Source of the DNA: Amorphophallus konjac
Lineage: Eukaryota > Streptophyta > Magnoliopsida > Alismatales > Araceae
DNA length: 64,000 nucleotides
NCBI GenBank assembly: GCA_022559845.1
Contig: CM040118.1
Location: 237,259,224 to 237,323,223 of the forward strand
Reading direction: 5' to 3'
The first letter of the stretch is position 1. Every line of letters begins with the position of its first letter. Shown one piece after another: positions 45,321 to 57,500 of this stretch. A model generated the notes under the pieces. The model worked only from the letters and a program-made list of their open reading frames with translations. It did no database searches and was not told where the DNA came from. Position numbers and translations under genes: made by a program.

Positions 45321-46200
45321 AGACGCTCTGACGCATCAGTATAGGACCGTCACACTCATATAACGGCCCTACGACAGACCGTCACACACCCTGTTGTTTT
45401 TGGATTTTCACTGTTGTCTCTAACGCACTAGGACAGGCGCGTTACGTTCATGTAACGGCTGGTTCCTGACTGTCACAATCACTGTGACGCCCCATCTCTA
45501 GACCGTCAGAGTCTATGATCTGTCAACCCTAGACAGAGTATAACTTGCCAATATTATTTATTGTAATCCTAGTTACCTAAGTTTTAACCTGATCATGTGA
45601 TTTTAAGGTTATTTGATTGTTCATGATAGGTATGGCATGATTTGGTGTCTCATTGTTATTTTAAGTAATGTTAGTTTAATGAGCCCAATTCTATAGTTTG
45701 TATTATAAAGCATGACTTTTCTTTTTAACCTTGTATTGACGGAGTTTTCATCATGATTTTCACATTGATTATACATATCTCTCTCTGTCAATAAAGTCAT
45801 TTCTATAAGTGCATGGCACATATTCCGGTATTTTATCATTAATTCACACTTTGCACTATAGGAACACAATCTTAGACTTGAGGACCTCTCTATTGGATAC
45901 TCCTTCCAATGGACTAGGAAATCTTGTTTCAAGGCCTCCGTAATTCTCCGCGAGCCTGGGATTCCTACTAGGATGCCGAGTTGGTTGTACCATTAAAAGC
46001 CTATTAAATAGAATACACTATTGTTGTTCTGATTCTAGTAATGTAACGACCTTGCACTGGACCGTCAGGCTCACGTAACGGCCCAATGAACAACTGTCAC
46101 ATTCCTCTGAGTCTATTTTCATCTTTCTGGACTCGGATCACTGTAACGGCCCATTACTGGCGCGTCACATTATGTAACGGCCCGGTAAATGACCGTCACA
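45321..46200. repeat. Dyad clusters in the transcribed part of B LTR
   Basis: Clusters at 45321-45512 and 46042-46200 contain pairs such as GTAACGGCCC with GACCGTCACA and TAACGCACTAG with CGCGTTACG. About eight pairs in all, with a plain AT-rich stretch between clusters. Confidence 0.65.
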
Positions 46201-47377
46201 CTACTGGCATATGTTAACCCAAGGTTTGACCAAGGGTTGATATTTCAATGATTCTAGATAACCCTTGATGATCTAGAACTTATCATATTACTTAATAGAC
46301 TTAATGTAATGAATGGAAGATAAGAAAAATACCGTTATGCTGTCGATTTATTTCTAAGAGCATGACATTGTTTAAGTCATTTTCTTGACTCATTCTTGCA
46401 TCGAAGCATTCATTCATTGATTCTAGTTATCATGAAATTATTGGAAGTACCACATTCTTGGCCATACATTACTGTTATATTGCGTGGAAGTAGCTTAATT
46501 TATAACTGAAGATGCGATCGAGCACTGATTGTGTTCAAGGGCTCTATGCTAGTCCCCCCGGCTGATTGCCGGAAACATACTATGTTATAAACCATGGGAT
46601 ATGATGCTACTGGTGTCGCATTGCGCTGGGAGTACTATTTCTATAAATAAGTGAAGATCCACGATACGACACGACATGACATTCTTGCTTGATATTCCAC
46701 AGAAATTCACGAAGCACTTGCTCATACGCATAAGATGCTAAAGTGATGAATATGTGACTTGCTAGTACATTCTCGATATATTCTTGCTCGTAAAAGGCCA
46801 AATATCATGTTCATGTTTTATTCTTGCTAGGTCATTCTTGATCATTCTATCTTATCTTGTTACTTTGGTTTGATCGCATGATTGATTCGCATTCGCATGA
46901 TTTTACCTTATTCTTTAGAGCTAAAATGTTAACTACTTTAATAGTGCCTTCATGTTGATGCGAAGATACCTACTGGGCAAGTGTGCTCATTATCTATTTC
47001 CAATATTTTACAGGAGGTGGAAGTAGTTCGGATTCGGATCCAGGCTATACTAGTAGCGGGTCCGGAAGTGAGTGAAAGTCTTGTAAAGCTACGAGTGAAG
47101 ACTTAGGAAGTTTATCATGTTTAGATTGAGTCAATGTAAATTTCATATTTCTTGAGTCTAGTAGAAGGAAAAGATGATGAAAAGTAGTTGCATTATGAAT
47201 ATTGATCATTTATGAAATAAAGTTGAAGTTTGATTAAATCCTGTGCAATTGCATTTATGTGTGTGATTGTCTTGCGCTCTGATTATTCTTGCTTGCAAGA
47301 GGCTTAACATGCCGACTGTTCGTGCACCCCGAGCGAGTCTTTCGCTGTAAATAAGGCTCGAGGCATGACAGTTAAGT

Positions 47378-47390
47378 TGGTATCAGAGCC
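47378..47390 (+). other. Primer-binding site of B
   Basis: TGGTATCAGAGCC, complementary to initiator tRNA-Met. Confidence 0.9.
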
Positions 47391-47604
47391 TAAGTCTCAG
47401 GACTTAGGGAAAAGAATCATGTCATAGGATAAGTCCAAGGGTGAAGGACCCCCACCTACAAACCAAGGAAGGAATTTTCATGCCCATGTGAGAATTGGGT
47501 AGAGCCGGGATGATATAGTTATTAGCTTTAAGATTGATTTTCTTTCAGTCTCACGAGAAATAACAAGCTGCTATATTTCTCTCAGGTGCCTTATTATTCT
47601 TATC

Positions 47605-49866
47605 ATGGCTCATCGCGTAGACTGGAATGGCATGCAATAAACCGTTGCCGGCCTTACGCAGGCATTGCAAACCATGGCCCAGGCAGGGGCAGGAGCACGG
47701 GCTGGCGACCTTCATCACAATTTTCGGAGTCTAAATCCTCCGCGTTTCTATGGATCTTCCAATCCAGATGAAGCAGAAAATTGGATCGATGAAATGAATC
47801 GTATCTTTGATGTCATTCAATGCACTGATCAAGAGAAGGTCCGTCTAGCAACATTCCAATTAAATAAGGATGCCTGTACTTGGTGGAAATCGGTCCCGGC
47901 ACCTCCGGCCGATGCACCTCACACGTGGGATGGTTTTCTCACTTTATTTTGTGCCAAGTATTTCTCCAAACATGTGAAGGAAAGGAAGGCCATGGAGTTT
48001 ACCTCCCTTCGTCAAGGGATGATGTCAGTAGCAGAGTATGAGCTGTAGTTTTCAAGACTAGCACCATATGCACCACACCTTATTAGCATGGAATTATTAA
48101 AGGCAGGTCGACTTATGGACGGGTTACGGCCCGGGTTCATTCAGCAACTTGGAACACAAAATATCCGCACTTACGTAGAGATGGTTCAGAGGGCATATCT
48201 ATGCGAGAGGACCTTAGAGAAGGTCGAAAAGTTGAAAGGAAAGGGAGAGGAATCCAGTCGGCGCTCAGATCGGCATTATAAGAAGGAGAAGTTTAGCATC
48301 ACGGAACCCTACAAAAGCCGTGATAACAAGAAAAGATCAAGGAGCGGGAACGGTGGAAGTTCCCAAAAGAATAATAAAAGGGTTAAGGAAGAGAAGGAGC
48401 AAGTTGCCGCGGCGTGCACTTTTTGTGAGAAATTCGGCCATTCGGCGGAAGAATGCTGGAAGCACCTCGGTGCTTGTTTGCGTTGTGGAAGTAGGGAGCA
48501 TCGTGTGCCAGATTGCCCCCTTATGAAAGAGCAATCAGCTAATGGAGGACGCAGGAGGCAGGCTCGCCTCAATGCGGTTATAGATGAAGATGAAGCACCC
48601 AGGGATTTAAATGATGGGCTTCTGGAAGGTACTCTTCAAATCTGTTCTCGCCCTGCATTCGTGCTATTCGATACTGGTGCTTCTCATTCTTTTATCTCCA
48701 CCACTTTTGCAAAAATCTTACCAATTGCATCAGTTTCCTTACCTTCAGATCTTGCTATTACTACACCTTTAGGATCTGGAACTAAGCTTACCAAGCAATA
48801 TCCTGATTGCGAGGTAGTGGTAGAAGGATGCAATCTCCCCGCAAACTTAGTATGCCTTGATGTGAAAGGTTATGATGCCATTTTAGGGATAGATTGGCTT
48901 GTAGACCATGATGCTTATATCAATTGCCGAAATAGGATAATATCTTTTCGAAAGCCTGGTCTTCCAAGATTTTCTTTTCCTGGCATCAAATACAAAAAGC
49001 ATGCTACCATTATATCTTCTCTTCACGCTTGCAAGCTTATCTCGCAAGGATGCGAAGCTTTCCTTGCTTCAGTCATTATTACCAAATCTAAGGAGATTGT
49101 CCTAGCCAATATTCCTATTGCAAATGAGTTCCCAGACGTGTTCCCATCTGAACTACCTAATTTACCGCCCGAAAGGAAAGTAAACTTTACCATTGAACTC
49201 ACTCCTGGTGCGGCACCTGTTTCTATAGCCCCTTACAGGATGTCCCCCACAGAACTCATGGAACTAAAGAAGCAGTTACAAGAACTTCTAGACAAGGGTT
49301 TCATTAGACCCAGCACATCCCCTTGGGGTGCGCCTGTTCTATTTGTCAAGAAGAAAGATGGTTCCCTCAGGCTATGTATCGATTACTGGCGACTGAATCA
49401 GCTTACAATTAAGAATAAGTATTCGTTGCCGCGCATTGATGAGCTCTTCGACCAGCTTTCGGGAGCTGAGTACTTCTCTAAGATTGACCTCAGATCTGGT
49501 TATCATCAACTTAGAATTCAAGAAGAAGATATTTATAAATTAGCTTTTCGAAGTCGTTATGGCCACTATGAATTCGTGGTGATGCCGTTCGGGTTAACTA
49601 ATGCACCAGCAGCATTCATGCAACTTATGAACAGTGTCTTCCAGCCATACCTGGATCGATTCATTATCGTCTTCATCGATGATATCCTGATATACTCAAG
49701 GACAAAAGAAGAACATGAAGAACATTTGAAAATAACTTTGCAAACACTTAGAGAACACAAGCTATATGCCAAACTCAATAAGTGTGAATTCTGGCTCGAG
49801 GAAGTCTCATTCCTAGGTCACATTATTTCAAAAGAAGGTATTGCTGTGGATCCTTCTAAGGTAGAA
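47605..49866 (+). pseudogene. gag-pol: B gag-protease-RT, nearly intact but truncated
   Basis: Starts MAHRVDWNGMQ at 47605. Stops occur at 47638 (CAA to TAA) and 48046 (CAG to TAG, in YEL-stop-FSRL); from 48049 the frame is open to 49878. Gag core LNPPRFYGSSNPDEAENW (47731), then two zinc knuckles [14 protein letters not shown] (48418) and [14 protein letters not shown] (48475). Protease [10 protein letters not shown] (about 48665). RT from YRMSPTE (49230) with [11 protein letters not shown] and FIDDILIYS (about 49675). It ends after SKVEAV, before RNase H. The lineage is Tekay/Del. Only three nonsense changes at most in 2.2 kb make it the least decayed chromovirus gene here. Confidence 0.9.
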
Positions 49867-49878
49867 GCTGTCGGCTAG

Positions 49879-52800
49879 GGATGGAAGGTCCCGCGCTCCG
49901 TCAGGGAGCCCTCCCCGCGGGAGTATCGCCCAGCACACCTCCGGAGGCCGCTTCACCTTCTGCGGCCAGCAGATCATCCGCAACCGGATTGGAGGTCCCT
50001 CGCATGCTCCGCCTCCGGAGCAAGAGGCTTCCTCCACGTCGAGAAGAGGAAAATTGGGGGCGCGCCGTCCGAACCCGGAGACTGACGTTCCCAGAGATCG
50101 CCAAGACGCTCCCCCCAGCCCCACGACGCGGCAGCAGCCGGAGTTATCCCTCCGGCTACGAGATTTCGAGAGGCGTTTCACAGAACAGGAGCGCGCCCTC
50201 CGTGCCCTGCAAAAGACCTCTTTCCCAGAGGATGAGGAGAAATCCTCGTTCTCCGAGCACATCTTGAAGGCAGAGGTATCTCCCAGAACCTCCATCCCTA
50301 CCTTCAAGCCCTACGACGGCCAGGGCGACCCGGTCGATCATTACGATAGCTTCGACGCTCTGATGACCCTGCACGGAGCGTCCGACGCCATCAAGTGCCG
50401 AGCCTTCGTGACCACCCTAGTCCAAGGTGCTCAAGCATGGTTCCGGGCCCTCGCCCCCGGGTCCATCCGAGACTTCAAGCAATTTGGGCGATTCTTCAAA
50501 GAGAGTTTTGCCGGAAGTGCCCCCCCAAGGTCGGTAGCTGGGCTCCTGGCCCTCAAACAGGCGCAAGGGGAAAGACTCCAGGCTTATATTCACCGATTTA
50601 AATCGGAAGCCCTAAGAATCCCCTGCCTGGACGTGGCCTCAGCCATAACCGCACTGGCTGGGGGCACCCGGGATGAGAATCTCCGCCGCGAACTAGTCCT
50701 CCACCCTCCCTCGACCCTTGCCAAGCTAGTGACTCTGGCATTGCGCCACGCCGAGTGTGAAGAGGTGCTCAACGCTTACCGAGACGCAACTAGCTCGGGT
50801 CAGGAGGGGGACAAGAAGCGGGCTTCCGAGCCAAACTCAGGCCCTGGGAAAAAGAGAGACCGTGATGGGGAGCGCAAGCGGAAGTACGATCGGTACACCC
50901 CACTAGTCGCACCAGTCTATGAGATATATGAAGACATCAAAGACTTGGGACTTCTCCGCCAACCCAAGCCGATGAGGTCGAAGAACCGCAGCCACGACAA
51001 GCGTTGCTTATTCCACAGCGATCACGGGCACCACACTGGTGACTGCCACCAGCTCCAGGACGAGATCGAGTGCCTCATCTGTCTGGGTCACCTAGCTCGG
51101 TTCGCTGCCGAGTGTAAGGAAGATCGAGGCACCGCAGCGGAGATTGACAACGCCCCCCGAGGGGTCCACATCAACGTCATCTCCGGAGGGACGGCATCAG
51201 GAGGCGACAGCAGTCGAGGAAGGAAGCGTCATGCCGAGCGGGCGAGTCGAGCCATAGAGCCTCCCAAGGCCCCGCCAAGTGAGCCCCAGGTCATAGTCTT
51301 CTCCGACCGAGACCTGGAAGGGCTGAGCACCCCGCATGACGACGCCCTCGTGATCTCTGCTACGATAGACCATTGTAACGTAGACAGAATTCTAGTTGAC
51401 AATGGGAGTGCCCCTGATGTATTATCTTATGACTATTTTCTTAAGATGGGGGAGGATCCACCCAAACTCCGCCCAGTCCGAACCCCCCTCTGCGGGTTTA
51501 ATGGCCTGGCCACCTATCCCGAGGGAGCCCTAAGCCTGTCGGTTACCCTCGACACCCCACCCAAAACCGTTACAGTCATGGTGGACTTCATAGTTATTAA
51601 AGGTATGATAGCGTACAACGCCATCTTTGGCCAGGGCATCCTCAGCCGAATAAAGGCCGTACTATCTACCTATCACCAAAAAATGAAGTTCCCCACCAAG
51701 AATGGGTTGGGAGAAGTCCGAGGTAACCAAGCCACGGTCAGAAGGTGCTACAATATCTCGGTAGAGGCCACAAGGCCGGACGGGAAGGACAAGGGCCCCC
51801 GGGGAGTCGAGGATAAAACTGCAACCACCGAGCCTGGTGGCGAATTACTGATAGTTTTCCTAAACGATGACCCGACCCTAGGAGTATGGATTGGAGCCGA
51901 CCTACAGCCCAAGGTTCAGCAGCAATATAAGAAATTCCTTTCTGAGTACATCCGAGTTTTTGCTTGGTCCGATGATCAACTCCCTGGGATACCAGAGGAG
52001 ACTGTAATGCACAAGCTCAACCTCGACTCCGCCGTGAAGCCCGTTCAGTAACGCAGAAGGAAGCATGCACCCGAAAAGCAGGCGATCATCAAGGCGCAGG
52101 TCACCAAGGGACAATAGACTAGCCTCTTCAGACCAGTCCTATACCCGACGTGGCTAGCCAACGTCGTCCTGGTGCCTAAAGCCTCGGGCAAATGGCGGAT
52201 GTGCGTGGACTTCACCGATCTGAATATGGCCACTCCTAAGGACTATTATCCGTTACCGAGCATCGACCAATTGGTTGACTCAACCTCGGGCAATGAGATA
52301 CTTAGCTTCCTAGATGCCTATTCAGGTTACCATCAGATCAGGATGGACCCAGAGGATGTCGAGAAGACCGCCTTCATCATCGACTACAGCGTATACTGCT
52401 ACACCCGGATGCCCTTCGGGTTGAAGAACGCTGGAGCTACGTATCAAAGGCTGGTCAATCACATGTTCGAGGAACAACTAGGTCGGAACGTCGAAGCCTA
52501 CATTGACGACATGCTCGTCAAGACCCCCAAGGCCCAAGATCACTTCACCGACCTCGCTGAAACCTTCGGCACCCTCCTAAAGTACAACATGAAGCTCAAT
52601 CCTGCCAAGTGCGCCTTCGAAGTGAGATATGGGAAGTTCCTGGGTTTCTTGGTCACTCAGCGTGGGATCGAAGCCAACCCCGACAAGGTTCAGGCCATCC
52701 TGGACATGCGTCCGCCCACCAGCATCAAGGACGTCCAGCGCCTAACTGGGCGTGTCGCCGCTCTCAGCCGTTTCCTGTCCCGTGCGGCCGAACGATGCCT

Positions 52801-54291
52801 GCCCTTCTTCAAGCAATTGAGGGGGCCCAAGTTGGCATCTGCTACGTTCGCATAGGATGAGGAATGCCAGAGAGCATTCGTCGAGCTCAAGGAGTTCCTG
52901 GCCTCGCCCCCGGTGCTCTCCAAGCCCGTTCCGGGCGAAGTCTTGCTGCTCTATCTCTCGGCAACACCATCCACAGTCAGCTCGGTCCTAGTCAGAAATG
53001 ACTCAGGAATCGAGAGGCCGGTCTACTACACCAGCAAGGTGCTCAACGAGGCTGAGAGGAGGTACCCCGCAACCAAGAAGCTCGTGCTAGCGTTGGTTAC
53101 CTCCGCCAAGCGCCTTCGACCCTATTTCCAGGGGCACCCCATCACCGTGCTGACCGGCGAACCATTGAAGAAGATTCTGGCCCACCCCGAAGCTTCAGGG
53201 AGACTCGTCAAATGGGCCATCATGCTCGGGGCCTACGACATCTCCTATCGGCCACGCTCAGCTGTGAAAGGCCAAGCGCTCGCCGACTTCATCGCCGAGA
53301 GTACCATCCCGACTGAAGAAAGATCCCCGTCCGCGCCCGGGCCAACCTGGGAACTGTTCGTTGACGGATCTTCCAACTCAGTCGGTAGTGGTGCCGAAAT
53401 CCTCCTGAGGTCCCTCGAAGGAATAGAACTACAGTACGCCTTGAAATTCAGCTTTCAGGCATCCAACAATACTTCCGAGTACGAGGCCCATATCTCGAGA
53501 GCACGCATGGCCCGACGGTTGGGGGCTGAGCAAGTCAAAATCCACACCGACTCCCAGCTGGTCGCTAGCCAAGTCAACGGCGAATACGAAGCTCGAGAGG
53601 CACCAATGATCAAATACCTCCAGCTGGTAAGAGACCTGGCCCAACAATTCGAGGGATTCAAGGTAGTCCGAATAGCTTGGGAGGAAAACTCCCTAGCGGA
53701 CGCCCTCTCTCGATTGGCCTCATCCCTCGACCTGGAAGGTACCCGATCGGTCCTCCTTGAAGAGCTAGAGCGCCCGAGCATTGACTCGAAGCTCCTCGCT
53801 GTTGACTCGGCCATTCTCAGCGACTGGCGTACCCCCTACCTGTCGTGGCTCCGGGACTCCCAAGAGCCTTCCGACCCTCGAGAAGCCCGCACAATGAAGT
53901 ACCAAGCCCGGCGCTTCGTCATTCTCGACGACACTCTCTACCGGAGATATTTCTCCAGTCCCCTCCTGAAGTGTCTCGGCCCCGACGAAGCCAGCCGAGC
54001 CATCCAAGAGATTCATGAAGGTCTGTGCGGAGCGCATTCAGGAGGAAGATCGCTCACCAGGATCCTGCTACGGCAGGGTTACTGGTGGCCCACCCTGCAG
54101 CGCGACTGCACGGCCCACGTACAACAGTGCGACCGATGCCAGCGATTCGACAACTTAGTCCATCAGCCGGCTACGGAGCTCGTCACCCTTACCGAGCCTT
54201 ATCCCTTCGCTCGGTGGGGAATCGACATTCTCGGGCCGTTCCCTACGGATCACGCTCAAAAGAAGTTCATCATCGTCGCCATCGACTACTT
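49879..54291 (+). pseudogene. gag-pol: C2 gag-protease-RT-RNase H-aRNH-integrase N-terminus
   Basis: One frame from about 50054 to the LINE, stopped only at 52049 (CGA to TAA), 52115 region and 52853 (TGG to TAG). Gag core (about 50340-50470) and zinc finger CLFHSDHGHHTGDC (about 51003). Protease LVDNGSAPDVL (51395). RT with DAYSGYHQIR (52310) and YIDDM (52498). The first RNase H (from 52930) has LYLSATPSTV in place of the catalytic Asp block, as known in Tat. The archaeal RNase H keeps VDGSSN (53360), the Glu in EYE and TDSQ (53545), and ends ADALSRL. Integrase zinc finger HEGLCGAH ... CDRC (54015-54130), then WGIDILGPFP and the start of the core AIDYF, where the LINE interrupts. Confidence 0.9.
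54278..54291. other. Target-site duplication of the LINE (left)
   Basis: gccatcgactactt, 14 bp, repeated exactly at 58845-58858. A duplication of this length with poly-T next to it is the mark of target-primed insertion. Confidence 0.95.
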
Positions 54292-54564
54292 TTTTTTTTT
54301 AAACTAAAGTTGATACTTGCAAGGGGGGGAGACGGGAGAGGGGGTTCATCTCTTCATTGCGGAAGAAGATGAAAACACTATCCCGGCCACCAGGCAAGCG
54401 ATTTTCATATAAGAAAGTAGGAAAGGAAAAGGGGAACAGGGGGGGAAGCCCACGTAGGGGCAAGAGGCGTACAAGGCCAAAGGACCAAGAAAGCAAAAAA
54501 CGGCCAAGAGAACCCAAGAGCGGGTAGAAGCAAATGCCCAAGAACCCACAGAAGAACAAAGCCC
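54292..54564 (-). other. 3' UTR and poly-A tail of the LINE
   Basis: Minus-strand pyrimidine-rich 3' UTR (TTTGGCCTTGTACGCC near 54478, then TTTCTTATATGAAAATCG) ending in nine A residues at 54300-54292. The composition is that of plant L1 3' ends. Confidence 0.75.
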
Positions 54565-57500
54565 CTACAAATAGGCGTCTTCATCGAAAACTCCTTCAGA
54601 GTCGGACGAGAACAAAGAATGGACACCGCGCAGATGAGCAGGAGAGCCGGGCCAATCAAGAGGGTCAGCCTCTGAACCGTCGGGATCGGGCACGTCTGAG
54701 CCGGAAGGCTCGATCGGCGGCGGGGGCGCCATCGAAGAAGACTGGATCCGGAGAGAACGACGAGGAGGAAGAGCAGCGTCCTCAAACATGCACTGACGAT
54801 CACGCTTGGAGGAAGTGGAGTTGGAGCGCCGGAAAGAACACCGAGGAGCTCCACCATCCATCCTCGAGGGCGGCCGAGAGCGGTCCAAGCCAGCGGTGCC
54901 CACAAAAGCCATATGAGCCGCCGTAAGGTCACGGAACCCCGAAGCAGGCTCAAGCCCGGGGACATGGAGAGCCTGGACGAGCTTGGGGAACCTGAGAGGC
55001 ATGCCGAGGTCCGGGGGAGGCACAACACCCACGGGGTGCACCGGAGCAGGAAGCGGGGTGGAGTCAATGATCGGCCCGGGCGGGGCCCGGTTGATTTTCT
55101 TCTTCAAAGCTTGGGCGAAGGAGAGGCGGGGGGCAGCCGTCGGAGAAGAGGATGAAGCCAAGGACACTTCAACGCAAGCCGCCTTGGAGGAGGGATGCGC
55201 CTCTAGGGACCAAGCAACCGCCCCGGCATTAAACCCAGAGGAGGGGCCGCCAAGGGGGTGAGCGTCCGGCGTCGGGAGGCCGAGGACCAAAGAGGAAGAC
55301 ACCCGGGCCGCAGGAGGGATACCCGCCGGCACAACTGAGCACGGAAGTGGATCGCCCTTCCCGGAAAGGGGAGCTGCCGGGGGGAGGGGCGCGATGCCCA
55401 TCGTCGGAGGTGACGGGCAAACACCACGGTCACCAGGGACCGGAGAAGGGGCGAGGCCGACAAATCTCGCATGTGCTGTAGGCAAGTCTGGAAAGTGAGA
55501 AATAGGCTCCAAACCTGGCACAGAGAGCACTTGAATAGTGGGGCACACAGAGAACGGGTGCTCCATGGCAGGGGCGGGAGGCCCCTCAACTCCACGGGCA
55601 GGTGAGTGGATAGCAGCAGGATCAGGCACCGAGGGAGGTGCAGTTGGGGCTACAGCAGAAGAGCTGGAGCTGGTACCCACAGGTGCAACTCCAGCAACAA
55701 TCTCGGGGATGACCAGAGCCTGGACAACCAGAGGGAAGTCAAAGGGCTCCCCATCAGAAGAAGCCGAAGAGCCTGTCCCCACCTCTGGTGAGCCTGCAAG
55801 AGATGGGGCCTGCTGCAACGAGTCCTACAGACGGACCCCTAGCGGAACTCTAGCCGCGACCGGGACGAGCACCGCACCACCAACGGCCGGGGGGGTGGAA
55901 GCGACGCTAGCAACGGGGAGCACCGGAGAGAGCTTTGCCTGGAGAGAGCCGGGAGAGCCCTCCACTGGAACTGCAGGGAAGACGATGATCGAGCCAGCAG
56001 CAGGAGAGAGGTGCTCATACCCCAACGGAAGTTGGTGAGGAGGCTCAGGCACCACCCCTAGGACGGTCGCCCCCTCCATGGGGCCAGTTGCAAGGAGGGC
56101 AGGGGCCACGGGGCCCAGGCTGAAGCCAGCACGAGCAGGAAGGAAGGCGACCGTTGCAGAGGGCGGTAGGGTAGCAGTGGACAGGGGATAGGCGTTGGAG
56201 GCAACCCTAGGGGGGCACCCACCCAGCCCCTCAGCACGGACGAAGGCCCCGTCAGGCATAGGAGACACAGCCTTCACAGAGATGGCGGGCGCCTCGGAGG
56301 CGGCATAGGACACCGCGAGGTGCACCACGGCAACGCTAGGAGGGGCGGTCAACGCTAGGGGAGCCACGGCAGGAACACGGACAGTGGACGCTGGATAGGG
56401 AGCATCAAGAACAAGCTGCGAAGGATCCGCCACGACGGAGGGAGTGCAAGCTCCAGCCACGCAACCAGCAGCGGACACAGGAGTAGGGGCAGGCAGCGAC
56501 ACCACTTGCATGGCTGTGGACTGGGGTGGAGAGATACCCGGCTGAGAAGGAGCTTCTGCATGCATGGCGCAAGACGGAGCAACAGAGGCCGCAGCTGCCG
56601 CCCCCCTCACCGGCGGAGGAAGAGCAGGCACCGAGGGTCCCGTCCGAGCAGCAGGGGGGAGGTAGACGGCTTGGAGGTCGTTGCAGTGGTGACTAGCAAG
56701 GAGAGGCCTCCGTCTGTGGACGTAGCGGCATGCACGGGGGCAGCAGCAAGGGTCGTAGGGGCAGAGGCCACGGCTGCCAACCCCGCCGACTTGCGAACCT
56801 CGCGAGCGAGCTTTGAAGGACCAAACGCAGACGGACCGGCTGGGTGGCTCTTGCACAAGGTGGAACCGTGACCCAAGCGCCTGCACGAGGAGCAGAACAG
56901 GGGGATGGAAGGGTAGTGCAGGGGCTGCCAAAAGCCCCACCCTCCACAGTTGACCCATAGATGGGCAGGAGGCTTTTTAGTGACATCCATCTGTACACAC
57001 ACCCGAGCGGTGTCCGATCGGGTGAGACAGAGAGAGTTGTAGTCGACTTTGAGGGGGGTGCCGACGGTACCAGCTATGGAGAGGAGCATTGGTTCGTTGT
57101 AGAAGTTAGCCGGAAGGGCCGGCATCTCCACCCAAACCGGAACGATAGGCGAGTCCTCCTCCGGGGAGAACATGACATGCCATCTGGAGAAAATGAAGGG
57201 CCGACCCTGAACATAGAGGAGATCTTTGAGCAAGACCCGCAAGAAGTCTTCCTCATTTTGGAAGCGCAAGAGCAAATGACGGTTATCCAAAGCGCTAATG
57301 AAAAAGTCTTGCTGGAACTGAAATCTGTGCGCAAGATGGGAGCGAATGTCTTGGAAAGGAGGCCGGCCTTTGGGTGTCCGGGCAACAAGCGCAAAGGCTA
57401 GCAGCTGGCAGGAGATGCGGATATCTTCCGGTGGGAAGAAGATGGCTGGTTCGCCTGAATCCGTAGAGGTAGGAGCACGAACCAACAAGGGGAGGGATGG

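Larger units (their letters stand above)
44291..47370 (+). repeat. 5' LTR of B
   Basis: 3080 bp, TGTAGTGCCCTAG to GAGGCATGACA. Its termini and layout match those of A and D. It carries a TATA box at 44771 and dyad arrays at 44579-44640, 45321-45512 and 46042-46200. Confidence 0.87.
44291..49866 (+). mobile_element. B: Tekay/Del-like element, 5' part
   Basis: LTR (44291-47370), initiator-Met primer site, and gag-protease-RT in one frame with three stops. It is inserted in the gag of A. At about 49866, shortly after the RT, the sequence changes abruptly to the gag of C2, without LTR or target duplication, so the remainder of B, A and E was removed. Confidence 0.87.
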
